Source: an uncultured Clostridia bacterium
GTDB taxonomy: Bacteria; Bacillota; Clostridia; TANB77; CAG-508
Assembly: GCA_949746285.1 (NCBI GenBank)
Contig: CATJZH010000136.1
Coordinates: forward strand, 1 to 9,940
Reading direction: 5' to 3'
DNA: 9,940 bases
Below are positions 1 to 5,804 of this stretch, piece after piece (position 1 is the stretch's first letter; each line of letters opens with the position of its first letter). The notes under the pieces are model-generated. The model did no database searches and was not told the DNA's origin. It worked only from the letters and a program-made list of their open reading frames with translations. The position numbers were made by a program, and so were the translations under genes.

Positions 1-1
1 G

Positions 2-1738
2 GATTTGTTAACTGCAAGAAAAGAAATTGTTAAAAAATTAGATGAAATTGGAGCATTAGTTAGAACAGAAGATTATACACATAATGTTGCAAAATGTGAA
101 AGATGTAAAAATACAATTGAACCTAAAATATCTGAGCAATGGTTTGTAAGTATGAAAGACTTGGCAAAACGTGCAGCAGATAGTGTAAGAAATGGAGAAA
201 CAAGATTTGTACCACAAAGATATGAAAAGCAATATTTTCATTGGTTAGATAATATACAAGATTGGTGTATATCTCGTCAATTATGGTGGGGACATAGAAT
301 ACCTGTTTATTATTGTGAAGAATGTTCACATATAAATGCTTCAAAAACAGCTCCAGAAAAATGTGAAAAATGTGGAAGTACTAAATTATATCAAGATCCA
401 GATACATTAGATACATGGTTTAGTTCTGCATTATGGCCATTTTCAACACTTGGTTGGCCAAATAAAGAAACTCAGGATTATAAAGATTTTTATCCAACAC
501 AAACATTAGTAACAGGATTTGATATTATAACATTTTGGATTTCAAGAATGATGACACAAGGATTAGAATTTACAGATGAAGTACCATTTAAAGATGTATT
601 GGTTCATGGAATTGTAAGAGATAGCCAAGGAAGAAAAATGTCTAAAACATTAGGAAATGGAATAGATCCATTAGATGTTATAGAAAAATATGGAACAGAT
701 AGTTTAAGATTTTCATTGCTTTCAGGAACAACAATGGGAAATGATATAAGATTTATGCCAGAAAAATTGGAACAGGCCTCAAATTTTGCAAATAAAGTTT
801 GGAATGCTGCTAAATTTATAACTAATTCTCTAGCTGATGAAGAAAAAGTAAAAGAATTTTGCTATGAAGTATATGAAAAAAATAAAGCTTATAATCCAGA
901 GTTATTAAGAATTGAAGATAAATGGATATTAAACAAACTAGATAAGTTAGTAGCTGATGTTACTAAAAATATTGATAATTATGATTTAGGAATAGCACTT
1001 GATAAAATATATGGATTTATTTGGAATGAATTTTGCGACTGGTATATAGAAATGGTAAAACCAAGAATGTATAGTGAAGATGAGAGTGTAAGAGTTGCAG
1101 TTAGCGATATATTAAATCATGTATTTAGTTCTTCACTTAAATTATTACATCCATTTATGCCTTTTGTTACATCTGAAATTTATTCAAACTTAATTTGTTT
1201 TGGAACAAAAGATTTAATGGTAAGTAAATGGCCAGAAGTAAAAGAAGAATTTGCTTTTAATAGAGAAGAAGAAATTGTAGAAAAATTTAAGGAGTTAATT
1301 GTAGAAATAAGAAATGTAAGAACAAAAATGAATGTTCATCCATCTAAAAAATCTAAATTATTAGTAATGACAAATTTTGAGATAAAAAAAGAAATAAAAG
1401 AAGCAGAAGAATTCTTAAATAAATTAGGATTTGCAAATGAAATAGTTTTAATAAAAGATGAATCTGAAGTTCCTCAAAATGCTGTTTCAATTGTTTCGAA
1501 TGATTTAAAAGTATTTATACCTTTTGAAGAATTAGTTGATATACAAGAGGAAATAAAAAGATTAGAATGCGAGAAAACTAAGCTTGAAGCAGAAGTTTTA
1601 AGAGGAGAAAAAATGCTTTCAAACCCTGGTTTTGTAAATAAAGCTCCAGAAGCAAAAGTAAATGAAGAAAAAGCTAAACTTGAAAATTATAAACAAATGC
1701 TTGCAAATGTAGAAGAAAGATTACAAAATATAAAATGA
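2..1738 (+). CDS. valS: Valine--tRNA ligase, C-terminal two-thirds (5' end cut by window)
   Basis: Class I synthetase that charges tRNA-Val with valine in the cytoplasm. The reading frame is open from base 2, so the gene starts upstream; about 300 of the usual roughly 880 residues, including the HIGH motif and part of the editing domain, are missing. Numbering from the codon at base 5, the visible parts are a Cys pair in CERC (31-34), the SRQLWWGHRIP segment (90-100), a four-Cys zinc-ribbon-like element (C104, C107, C120, C123), DTLDTWFSSALWP (133-144), and the catalytic lysine loop at 211-215, which reads KMSKT rather than KMSKS. The anticodon-binding helical domain follows, then a charged C-terminal coiled coil (about 512-577) typical of ValRS. 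The stop is TGA. No clear terminator follows; the next gene has its own promoter. The family assignment is secure from these ordered motifs. Confidence 0.97.
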   Translation, partial: DLLTARKEIVKKLDEIGALVRTEDYTHNVAKCERCKNTIEPKISEQWFVSMKDLAKRAADSVRNGETRFVPQRYEKQYFHWLDNIQDWCISRQLWWGHRIPVYYCEECSHINASKTAPEKCEKCGSTKLYQDPDTLDTWFSSALWPFSTLGWPNKETQDYKDFYPTQTLVTGFDIITFWISRMMTQGLEFTDEVPFKDVLVHGIVRDSQGRKMSKTLGNGIDPLDVIEKYGTDSLRFSLLSGTTMGNDIRFMPEKLEQASNFANKVWNAAKFITNSLADEEKVKEFCYEVYEKNKAYNPELLRIEDKWILNKLDKLVADVTKNIDNYDLGIALDKIYGFIWNEFCDWYIEMVKPRMYSEDESVRVAVSDILNHVFSSSLKLLHPFMPFVTSEIYSNLICFGTKDLMVSKWPEVKEEFAFNREEEIVEKFKELIVEIRNVRTKMNVHPSKKSKLLVMTNFEIKKEIKEAEEFLNKLGFANEIVLIKDESEVPQNAVSIVSNDLKVFIPFEELVDIQEEIKRLECEKTKLEAEVLRGEKMLSNPGFVNKAPEAKVNEEKAKLENYKQMLANVEERLQNIK

Positions 1739-1755
1739 TTGATTAAATGATAAAG

Positions 1756-1784
1756 TTGAATTTTATGTAAATCTATGCTATAAT
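1756..1784 (+). promoter_or_regulatory. Sigma-A promoter for the 91-aa orphan gene
   Basis: The -35 is TTGAAT (1756-1761), the spacer is 17 bp, and the -10 is a perfect TATAAT (1779-1784) preceded by TGC, which makes it an extended -10. The predicted transcription start is near 1791. This is among the best promoter matches in the window. Confidence 0.85.
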
Positions 1785-1790
1785 ATATAT

Positions 1791-1809
1791 TATCAGGTGA
1801 AACTTGATA
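1791..1809 (+). promoter_or_regulatory. Stem-loop at the predicted 5' end of the mRNA
   Basis: TATCAGGT pairs with ACTTGATA in an 8-bp stem (one G-U pair) closed by a GAA loop. It begins about 7 bases after the -10, at or next to the predicted first transcribed base. Stem-loops at extreme 5' ends are known to stabilise some Gram-positive mRNAs; that role here is inference. Confidence 0.5.
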
Positions 1810-1840
1810 TTTATTAGAAACCAATGAACTATAACATGGA

Positions 1841-1845
1841 AGAGG
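1841..1845 (+). promoter_or_regulatory. Ribosome binding site deciding the start at 1856
   Basis: AGAGG (1841-1845) lies 10 bases before the ATG at 1856 but only one base before an in-frame GTG at 1847. The ATG is therefore the better start. Confidence 0.6.
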
Positions 1846-1855
1846 TGTGCACATT

Positions 1856-2131
1856 ATGGATAATAATATCGAAGTTATTAGAAAAATTAGGAACGATGGG
1901 CGGAAGCAAGCAATACTAATTTTAGGAAAAAACATCATGGAAACGGAGAAGGAATACTTTAAGAACATGGCACAGCTGATTGAAAATGAGGAAGAGATGG
2001 AGGAATTACAAGTAAAGCTAGATAAATCCATTAAAATTTTTAACAGTTTTTTGAATAAAGTAACTAATAAGGAAGAACTGTTAGAACTAGAACAAGCTTT
2101 TCGAGAGATGGCTGAGGAACTTGACAACTAG
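1856..2131 (+). CDS. Small charged helical protein of unknown function (91 aa)
   Basis: I do not recognise this protein. With the ATG at 1856 it has 91 residues, is rich in Glu, Lys, Asn, Leu and Met, and has no cysteine, signal peptide or membrane segment. Heptad-like spacing of Leu/Ile/Met from about residue 25 to the end suggests two or three amphipathic helices or a coiled coil. A GTG at 1847 would add three residues but sits too close to the ribosome binding site. The gene has its own strong promoter and ends before a long-stem terminator, so it looks like a single-gene unit. Codon use differs from the neighbours: GAG is 6 of 17 Glu codons, and CGG, CGA, GGG, ACG and CTG appear, all rare in adjacent valS. 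This could reflect different ancestry. A cytoplasmic partner-binding or regulatory role would be a guess only. Confidence 0.8.
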   Translation: MDNNIEVIRKIRNDGRKQAILILGKNIMETEKEYFKNMAQLIENEEEMEELQVKLDKSIKIFNSFLNKVTNKEELLELEQAFREMAEELDN

Positions 2132-2158
2132 TAAATAAGGTGTTCATTGGTATAGCAA

Positions 2159-2203
2159 AAACCGATTTTGGAAAAGTAATTGAATCCAAAATCGGTTTCT
2201 TCT
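2159..2203 (+). terminator. Rho-independent terminator with a 14-bp perfect stem
   Basis: AAACCGATTTTGGA (2159-2172) is perfectly complementary to TCCAAAATCGGTTT (2185-2198), with a 12-base loop. The downstream T-tract is short and broken (TTTCTTCT). On the opposite strand the stem is followed by TTTTTG, so it could work in both directions. It lies 27 bases after the stop of the 91-aa gene. Confidence 0.85.
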
Positions 2204-2219
2204 ATAAAAAAGTAAATAG

Positions 2220-2248
2220 TATACAAATTAATAAAATCGTGTTATACT
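2220..2248 (+). promoter_or_regulatory. Promoter for the 76-aa gene, comF and nfo
   Basis: The extended -10 is TGTTATACT (2240-2248, hexamer TATACT). A weak -35, TATACA (2220-2225), lies 17 bp upstream. The start of transcription would be near 2255. No better promoter is visible before comF or nfo, so this one probably serves all three genes. Confidence 0.6.
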
Positions 2249-2257
2249 ATAAAATAG

Positions 2258-2277
2258 TGAGGAATCATCCTCATTTT
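2258..2277 (+). promoter_or_regulatory. 5' stem-loop followed by T4, before the 76-aa gene
   Basis: TGAGGA (2258-2263) pairs perfectly with TCCTCA (2268-2273) around the tetraloop ATCA and is followed by TTTT. It begins about three bases after the predicted transcription start. It could protect the 5' end of the mRNA or act as a weak attenuator; the sequence alone does not decide. Confidence 0.45.
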
Positions 2278-2300
2278 GAAACTATAAACATTAATCATAA

Positions 2301-2309
2301 GAAAGGAAG
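2301..2309 (+). promoter_or_regulatory. Ribosome binding site deciding the start at 2317
   Basis: GAAAGGAAG lies 7 bases before the ATG at 2317. The open frame extends upstream to 2140, but that stretch runs through the promoter and both hairpins and has no comparable ribosome binding site at its start. Confidence 0.75.
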
Positions 2310-2316
2310 TACCATC

Positions 2317-2547
2317 ATGAATCATGAAATAGTAGCCATATGTGTTAACAAGTATTTACAGGAATACTACAATAAACATGATAAAGTGTTTGTAAATCGG
2401 TTTAATGTAGTACAAATAATACCGCCAGATATGATTGATGGAAAGAAACCACGAGAGCAATGGGAAGCTTGTTTTGAAGGAGGAAAGGCGACTTTAATAG
2501 TTCCAGGACAAAAGTTAAATGAGTTTTTTGTTAAGGTGGTTGGATAA
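2317..2547 (+). CDS. Small protein of unknown function (76 aa)
   Basis: I do not recognise this protein. From the ATG at 2317 it has 76 residues and reads as a compact alpha/beta domain: an N-terminal helix with Val/Ile/Cys/Tyr (about 1-20), a Val/Ile-rich strand around VVQII (30-34), a Pro/Gly/Lys loop with PPDMIDGKKPREQW, and C-terminal strands ATLIV and FFVKVV. It contains two cysteines and no signal peptide or membrane segment. Lys is encoded by AAG in five of eight cases, with CGG, CGA, CCG and GCG codons also present, unlike the AAA/AGA habit of neighbouring genes. It has its own promoter with a 5' stem-loop and lies 57 bases upstream of comF, probably in the same transcript. It is not an obvious ComFB, so its position beside comF should not be read as a competence role. 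Confidence 0.8.
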   Translation: MNHEIVAICVNKYLQEYYNKHDKVFVNRFNVVQIIPPDMIDGKKPREQWEACFEGGKATLIVPGQKLNEFFVKVVG

Positions 2548-2554
2548 GAATAGT

Positions 2555-2569
2555 TTCTCACTATGAGAA
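2555..2569 (+). other. Small stem-loop between the 76-aa gene and comF
   Basis: TTCTCA pairs with TGAGAA around a CTA loop, extendable by one G-U pair. No T-tract follows, so it is not a terminator. It could be an RNA processing or stabilising element in the comF transcript. Confidence 0.3.
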
Positions 2570-2592
2570 GCAGGTGAAATTGGGGGCAAATG

Positions 2593-2599
2593 AAAGGAG
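2593..2599 (+). promoter_or_regulatory. Ribosome binding site deciding the comF start at 2605
   Basis: AAAGGAG lies 5 bases before the ATG at 2605. An in-frame ATG at 2590 would place this site inside the coding region and has no good spacing to its own site. Confidence 0.75.
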
Positions 2600-2604
2600 T
2601 AGTA

Positions 2605-3273
2605 ATGCTTGAGTTTGTTCTCAATTTTTTATTTCCACCAGTATGTGGAATATGTGGTAAAAAAAATAAAAATTGGATATGTGAAAAATGTAAAACTAAG
2701 TTAGAAAAATTTGAAAAAAATAAGTATATAAAAAATGAATTAAAGAAAAATTGTACAAACTTAGAACATATATTTTTTGATGAATTTTTTTATATATTTG
2801 AATATAAAAAAATAATAAGAAAACTAATATTAAGATATAACTTTGTAGAAAAGCCATATTTATCAAATATGTTTGCGGGTATAATATTAAATAATAAAAA
2901 AGTAGAAACAATATTAAAAAGTTATGATATAATAGTTTCAGTCCCAATGGATAGTAAAAAGAAAAATGAAAGAGGATATAATCAAACAGAATTAATAACA
3001 AATATAATTTTAAAGAAAGGAAATATTTTAGTAGAAAATAGAGTTTTATATAAAAATAAATATACTAAAACTCAAAGTACACTAAGTTTAGATGAAAGAT
3101 ATGAAAATATTAAAAATGCATTTTTAGTTAAAAATGCAGAAAAAATTAAAAATAAAAAAGTAATAGTATTTGATGATATATACACAACAGGAGCCACAGT
3201 AAATGAAATATCTAAATTGCTTAAAAAAGCAGGAGCTCAAAAGATTTTGGTATTAGTTATAGCTAGAGTTTAA
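2605..3273 (+). CDS. comF: ComF family protein (phosphoribosyltransferase-like)
   Basis: ComF/ComFC/GntX-type protein, 222 aa from the ATG at 2605, the usual family size. In naturally transformable bacteria ComFC is needed for DNA uptake, acting in the cytoplasm on incoming single-stranded DNA; many non-competent Firmicutes also keep the gene. The N-terminus has the typical FLFPPVC start and a four-Cys zinc finger (C14, C17, C26, C29). Further along are ERGYNQ (122-127), characteristic of the family, and the type I phosphoribosyltransferase PRPP loop DDIYTTGAT (190-198) preceded by hydrophobic VIVF. Codon use is extremely AT-rich, like most of the window. nfo starts 18 bases after the stop, so the two are probably co-transcribed. 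Family assignment is strong; a competence role in this organism is inference because no other com genes are visible. Confidence 0.92.
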   Translation: MLEFVLNFLFPPVCGICGKKNKNWICEKCKTKLEKFEKNKYIKNELKKNCTNLEHIFFDEFFYIFEYKKIIRKLILRYNFVEKPYLSNMFAGIILNNKKVETILKSYDIIVSVPMDSKKKNERGYNQTELITNIILKKGNILVENRVLYKNKYTKTQSTLSLDERYENIKNAFLVKNAEKIKNKKVIVFDDIYTTGATVNEISKLLKKAGAQKILVLVIARV

Positions 3274-3291
3274 TTAGAAAGGAAGAGAATT

Positions 3292-4125
3292 ATGTTTAAA
3301 ATAGGATGTCATTTATCAGCCTCAAAAGGATATTTAGAAATGGCAAAAGTAAGTGAGCAAATAGGAGCAAATACATTTCAATTTTTTACGAGAAATCCAA
3401 GAGGAGGAAAAGCTAAAGATATTGATGAAAAAGATGTAGAGGCTTTTTTAGAAAAGTCAAAAGCAATTGGTATAGATGTTATTTTGGCACATGCTCCATA
3501 TACTTTAAATTGTGCTTCAAAGGATGAAAGCATTAGAACTTTCGCAAAAGAAACAATGAAAGATGATTTAAGGAGAATGGAATATACACCAAATAATTTA
3601 TACAATTTTCATCCAGGAAGTCATGTAGGACAAGGAGCAGAAGTAGGAATAAAATATATTATAGACATATTAAATGAAGTATTGGTAGAAGAGCAAACAA
3701 CTACAGTTTTATTGGAAACAATGGCAGGAAAAGGTTCAGAAATAGGAAGAAGTTTTGAAGAATTAGAACAAATAATAGATGGAGTAAAATTAAAAGATAA
3801 AATGGGAGTTTGTTTAGATACTTGTCATGTAAATGATGCAGGGTATGATATAATAAACAACTTAGATGGAGTATTAGAAGAATTTGATAAAATAATAGGG
3901 TTAGATAAATTAAAAGCAATTCATATAAATGATAGTAAAAATGAAATAGGAGCACATAAAGATAGACACGAAAAAATAGGTGAAGGAACAATAGGAATAG
4001 AGGCTTTTGAAAGAATAATAAATCATGAAAAATTAAAAGATTTACCATTCTTTTTAGAAACACCAAATGAACTAGAAGGATATGAAAAAGAAATAGAAAT
4101 CTTAAGAAAATTATATAAAAATTAA
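3292..4125 (+). CDS. nfo: Endonuclease IV (AP endonuclease)
   Basis: Zinc-dependent apurinic/apyrimidinic endonuclease of base excision repair, cleaving 5' of abasic sites. It has 277 aa, the normal length, in the xylose-isomerase-like TIM-barrel family. All nine expected metal ligands, by comparison with the E. coli enzyme, are present: H67 (AHAPY), H107 (NFHPGSH), E142 (LETMAG), D176 and H179 (CLDTCH), H211 (HIND), D224 and H226 (KDRHEK), and E256 (LETPN). The enzyme is therefore expected to be active. The ATG at 3292 is preceded by AAAGGAAGAG at suitable spacing. It follows comF closely and has no promoter of its own that I can see. No good terminator lies directly after its stop; transcription may run to the hairpin at 4271. 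Confidence 0.97.
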   Translation: MFKIGCHLSASKGYLEMAKVSEQIGANTFQFFTRNPRGGKAKDIDEKDVEAFLEKSKAIGIDVILAHAPYTLNCASKDESIRTFAKETMKDDLRRMEYTPNNLYNFHPGSHVGQGAEVGIKYIIDILNEVLVEEQTTTVLLETMAGKGSEIGRSFEELEQIIDGVKLKDKMGVCLDTCHVNDAGYDIINNLDGVLEEFDKIIGLDKLKAIHINDSKNEIGAHKDRHEKIGEGTIGIEAFERIINHEKLKDLPFFLETPNELEGYEKEIEILRKLYKN

Positions 4126-4191
4126 GAATTTTTTAAGTTTGATTTAAGAATTATCGTATAAAATGAATTCATACTTAAAGAGGAAGGAGAG

Positions 4192-4233
4192 ATGCGATGG
4201 TTTTTAAATTTAATTAGACACGATAAAAAGTAA
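4192..4233 (+). CDS. Possible very small ORF (13 codons) with a strong ribosome binding site
   Basis: A purine-rich AGAGGAAGGAGAG (4179-4191) directly precedes an ATG that opens MRWFLNLIRHDKK and then TAA. A second ATG five bases later, in another frame, opens only MVFKFN. The peptide is short, cationic and amphipathic, with an aromatic/aliphatic first half and a charged tail. It lies 66 bases after nfo and 37 bases before a terminator. No convincing promoter is visible: TATAAA at 4157 lacks a properly spaced -35. It may be translated from the nfo transcript, be a decayed gene end, or be chance. No function is assigned. Confidence 0.3.
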   Translation: MRWFLNLIRHDKK

Positions 4234-4270
4234 CGAAATTTAGTAAAATCCCCAAATTAAAATATATGAG

Positions 4271-4305
4271 AAGATGATTAGTTTTTTTAATCATCTTTTT
4301 TCTTT
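4271..4305 (+). terminator. Rho-independent terminator upstream of pyrB
   Basis: AAGATGATTA (4271-4280) pairs perfectly with TAATCATCTT (4288-4297), with a 7-base loop and a T-rich tail (TTTTCTTT). It would end transcription coming from comF-nfo and the possible small ORF. Because a separate promoter follows, it need not be a pyrB attenuator. Confidence 0.85.
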
Positions 4306-4312
4306 ATAAAGC

Positions 4313-4342
4313 TTTACAAATATATACAAAATTTGATAAAAT
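4313..4342 (+). promoter_or_regulatory. Promoter for pyrB-pyrI
   Basis: TTTACA (4313-4318), an 18-bp spacer and TAAAAT (4337-4342) preceded by TGA form an extended -10 promoter. Transcription would start near 4349, leaving a leader of only about 20 bases before pyrB. That leaves no room for a PyrR-type antiterminator. Confidence 0.7.
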
Positions 4343-4368
4343 ATGAAAAAATTAAAAGGAGATAAAAG

Positions 4369-5283
4369 ATGAAGCATTTAATTGATATTAAAGATTTGTC
4401 AGTAGAAGAAATTGATAATTTAATTGAAGTAGCTAAAGATATTATTGCAAACCCAGAGAAATATTCTCATAAATGTGATGGTAAAATCTTAGCTACTTTA
4501 TTTTTTGAGCCAAGTACAAGAACAAGATTAAGTCATGAATCAGCTATGCTTTCACTAGGAGGAAAAGTCTTAGGATTTTCAGAAGCAGCTTCAAGTTCAG
4601 CAGCAAAAGGAGAAACAGTATCAGATACTATAAGAATGGTAGGTTGTTATAGTGATGTAATTGCAATGAGACATCCAAAAGAAGGTGCACCATATGTTGC
4701 ATCAATAAAATCAGAAGTGCCAATAATAAATGCAGGAGATGGAGGACATAATCATCCAACTCAGACATTAACAGATTTATTAACAATAAAATGTGAAAAA
4801 GGTCGTTTGGAAAAGTTAACTGTAGGACTTTGTGGAGACTTAAAATTTGGTAGAACAGTGCATTCTTTAATTACTGCAATGTCACGATATAAAAATATAA
4901 AATTTGTACTTATTTCTCCAGATGAATTAAAACTTCCAGAATATGTAAAAAGAGACGTATTAGAGAAAAATAATATAGAATATGTAGAAACTAAAGACAT
5001 AGAAGAATATATGGGAGATTTAGATATACTTTATATGACAAGAGTCCAAAAAGAAAGATTTTTTAATGAAGCAGACTATATTCGTTTAAAAGATTATTAT
5101 ATATTAAATAAAGAAAAATTAAAAAAAGCAAAAAAAGATTTATGTATAATGCATCCATTACCAAGAGTAAATGAAATTGCAACAGATGTTGATGATGATT
5201 CAAGAGCTTGCTATTTTAAACAAGCAAAATATGGTAAATATATTAGAATGGCACTAATATTAAAATTATTGGAGGTAAAATAA
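4369..5283 (+). CDS. pyrB: Aspartate carbamoyltransferase, catalytic chain
   Basis: Catalytic subunit of aspartate transcarbamoylase, which makes N-carbamoyl-L-aspartate from carbamoyl phosphate and L-aspartate, the first committed step of de novo UMP synthesis. It has 304 aa, full length. The carbamoyl phosphate site STRTR is at 49-53 and the mobile 80s loop carries K80 in AAKGET. Other conserved elements are the MRHP segment (R101), HPTQTLTDLLT (129-139), GDLKFGRTVHSL with R162 (157-167), TRVQ with R225 and Q227, and HPLPR (262-266). The ribosome binding site AAAAGGAGAT precedes the ATG at good spacing. The stop codon overlaps the start of pyrI by one base (TAATG), implying translational coupling. 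The other pyr genes are not in the window. Confidence 0.98.
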   Translation: MKHLIDIKDLSVEEIDNLIEVAKDIIANPEKYSHKCDGKILATLFFEPSTRTRLSHESAMLSLGGKVLGFSEAASSSAAKGETVSDTIRMVGCYSDVIAMRHPKEGAPYVASIKSEVPIINAGDGGHNHPTQTLTDLLTIKCEKGRLEKLTVGLCGDLKFGRTVHSLITAMSRYKNIKFVLISPDELKLPEYVKRDVLEKNNIEYVETKDIEEYMGDLDILYMTRVQKERFFNEADYIRLKDYYILNKEKLKKAKKDLCIMHPLPRVNEIATDVDDDSRACYFKQAKYGKYIRMALILKLLEVK

Positions 5284-5708
5284 TGAATATAGATAGTATA
5301 AAAAACGGATATGTAATAGACCATATTCAATCTGGAAAAGCAATGAAAATATACGAAGTACTTAATTTAAATGAATTAGATTGTCAAGTAGCAATTATAA
5401 CAAATGCTAAAAGTAAGAAAACTGGAAAAAAGGATATTATAAAAATTGATAGAGAAATTGATATAAATTTAGATACTTTAGGATTTATTGATCATAATAT
5501 TACTGTAAATGTTGTAAAAGATGATAAAATAATAGAAAAAAGAAAATTAAATTTACCAGAAAAAGTTGTTAATGTTGCAAAATGCAATAATCCAAGATGT
5601 ATTACTTCTATTGAAAAAGATTTAGATCAAATTTTCATTTTAACAGATAAAGAAAAAGAAGTATATAGATGTAAATATTGTGAAATGAGTTTAAAAAATA
5701 AAAATTAA
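5283..5708 (+). CDS. pyrI: Aspartate carbamoyltransferase, regulatory chain
   Basis: Regulatory subunit of class B aspartate transcarbamoylase. It binds nucleotide effectors (CTP and ATP in the E. coli enzyme) in its N-terminal domain and holds catalytic trimers together through a zinc domain. It has 141 aa, slightly shorter than the E. coli chain of about 153. The four zinc-binding cysteines are present: C101 and C106 (CNNPRC), then C130 and C133 (CKYC). The ATG overlaps the pyrB stop, so subunit stoichiometry is probably set by coupling. pyrI is common in Clostridia and archaea but absent from Bacillus, which supports the suggested lineage and implies allosteric control. No strong terminator follows, only an A/T-only hairpin at 5738-5757. 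Confidence 0.96.
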   Translation: MNIDSIKNGYVIDHIQSGKAMKIYEVLNLNELDCQVAIITNAKSKKTGKKDIIKIDREIDINLDTLGFIDHNITVNVVKDDKIIEKRKLNLPEKVVNVAKCNNPRCITSIEKDLDQIFILTDKEKEVYRCKYCEMSLKNKN

Positions 5709-5744
5709 TTTCGAATTAAAAGTATCTTAATTTTTCAAAAAAAA

Positions 5745-5774
5745 TGTATATTTTTTTCCTTTTTTGTAATACTA
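5745..5774 (+). promoter_or_regulatory. Candidate forespore (sigma-G/sigma-F type) promoter for spoVT
   Basis: TGTATA (5745-5750), a 17-bp spacer and AATACTA (5768-5774) closely resemble the Bacillus sigma-G pattern (TGAATA and CATACTA, 17-18 bp apart), differing at one base in each element. The same bases also fit most of the sigma-F -10. spoVT is a known sigma-G target in Bacillus subtilis, so the match is biologically coherent. No good sigma-A promoter is visible here. AT-rich background raises the chance of coincidence. Confidence 0.6.
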
Positions 5775-5804
5775 AGAATATAAATACAAAATAAGGAGGA
5801 ATTT

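Noticed and set aside
1687..2127. Minus-strand open frame of 146 codons opposite the 91-aa gene
   Set aside because: It runs across the end of valS, the promoter and the orphan gene, has Ser/Phe/Leu-rich composition typical of antisense to AT-rich genes, and has no ribosome binding site.
2140..2316. N-terminal extension of the 76-aa protein to a 135-aa protein
   Set aside because: The extension reads through a terminator stem, the promoter and a 5' stem-loop, and the ATG at 2317 has a properly spaced ribosome binding site.
3701..4066. Minus-strand open frame of 121 codons inside nfo
   Set aside because: It is antisense to a gene with all catalytic residues in place, and its Leu/Phe-rich composition comes from reading Lys/Glu/Asn codons backwards.
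4101..4137. Inverted repeat at the end of nfo (CTTAAGAAAA against TTTTTTAAG)
   Set aside because: It is imperfect, nearly all A-T, has a loop of about 20 bases and overlaps the coding region; not convincing as a terminator.
4139..4164. Sigma-A promoter TTGATT with TATAAAAT before the 13-codon ORF
   Set aside because: The spacer is only 12-14 bp, too short for normal sigma-A recognition.
5738..5757. Possible terminator after pyrI: A-run and T-run around GTAT
   Set aside because: The stem is entirely A-T with a 4-base loop and overlaps the spoVT -35 box; such stems seldom terminate efficiently.
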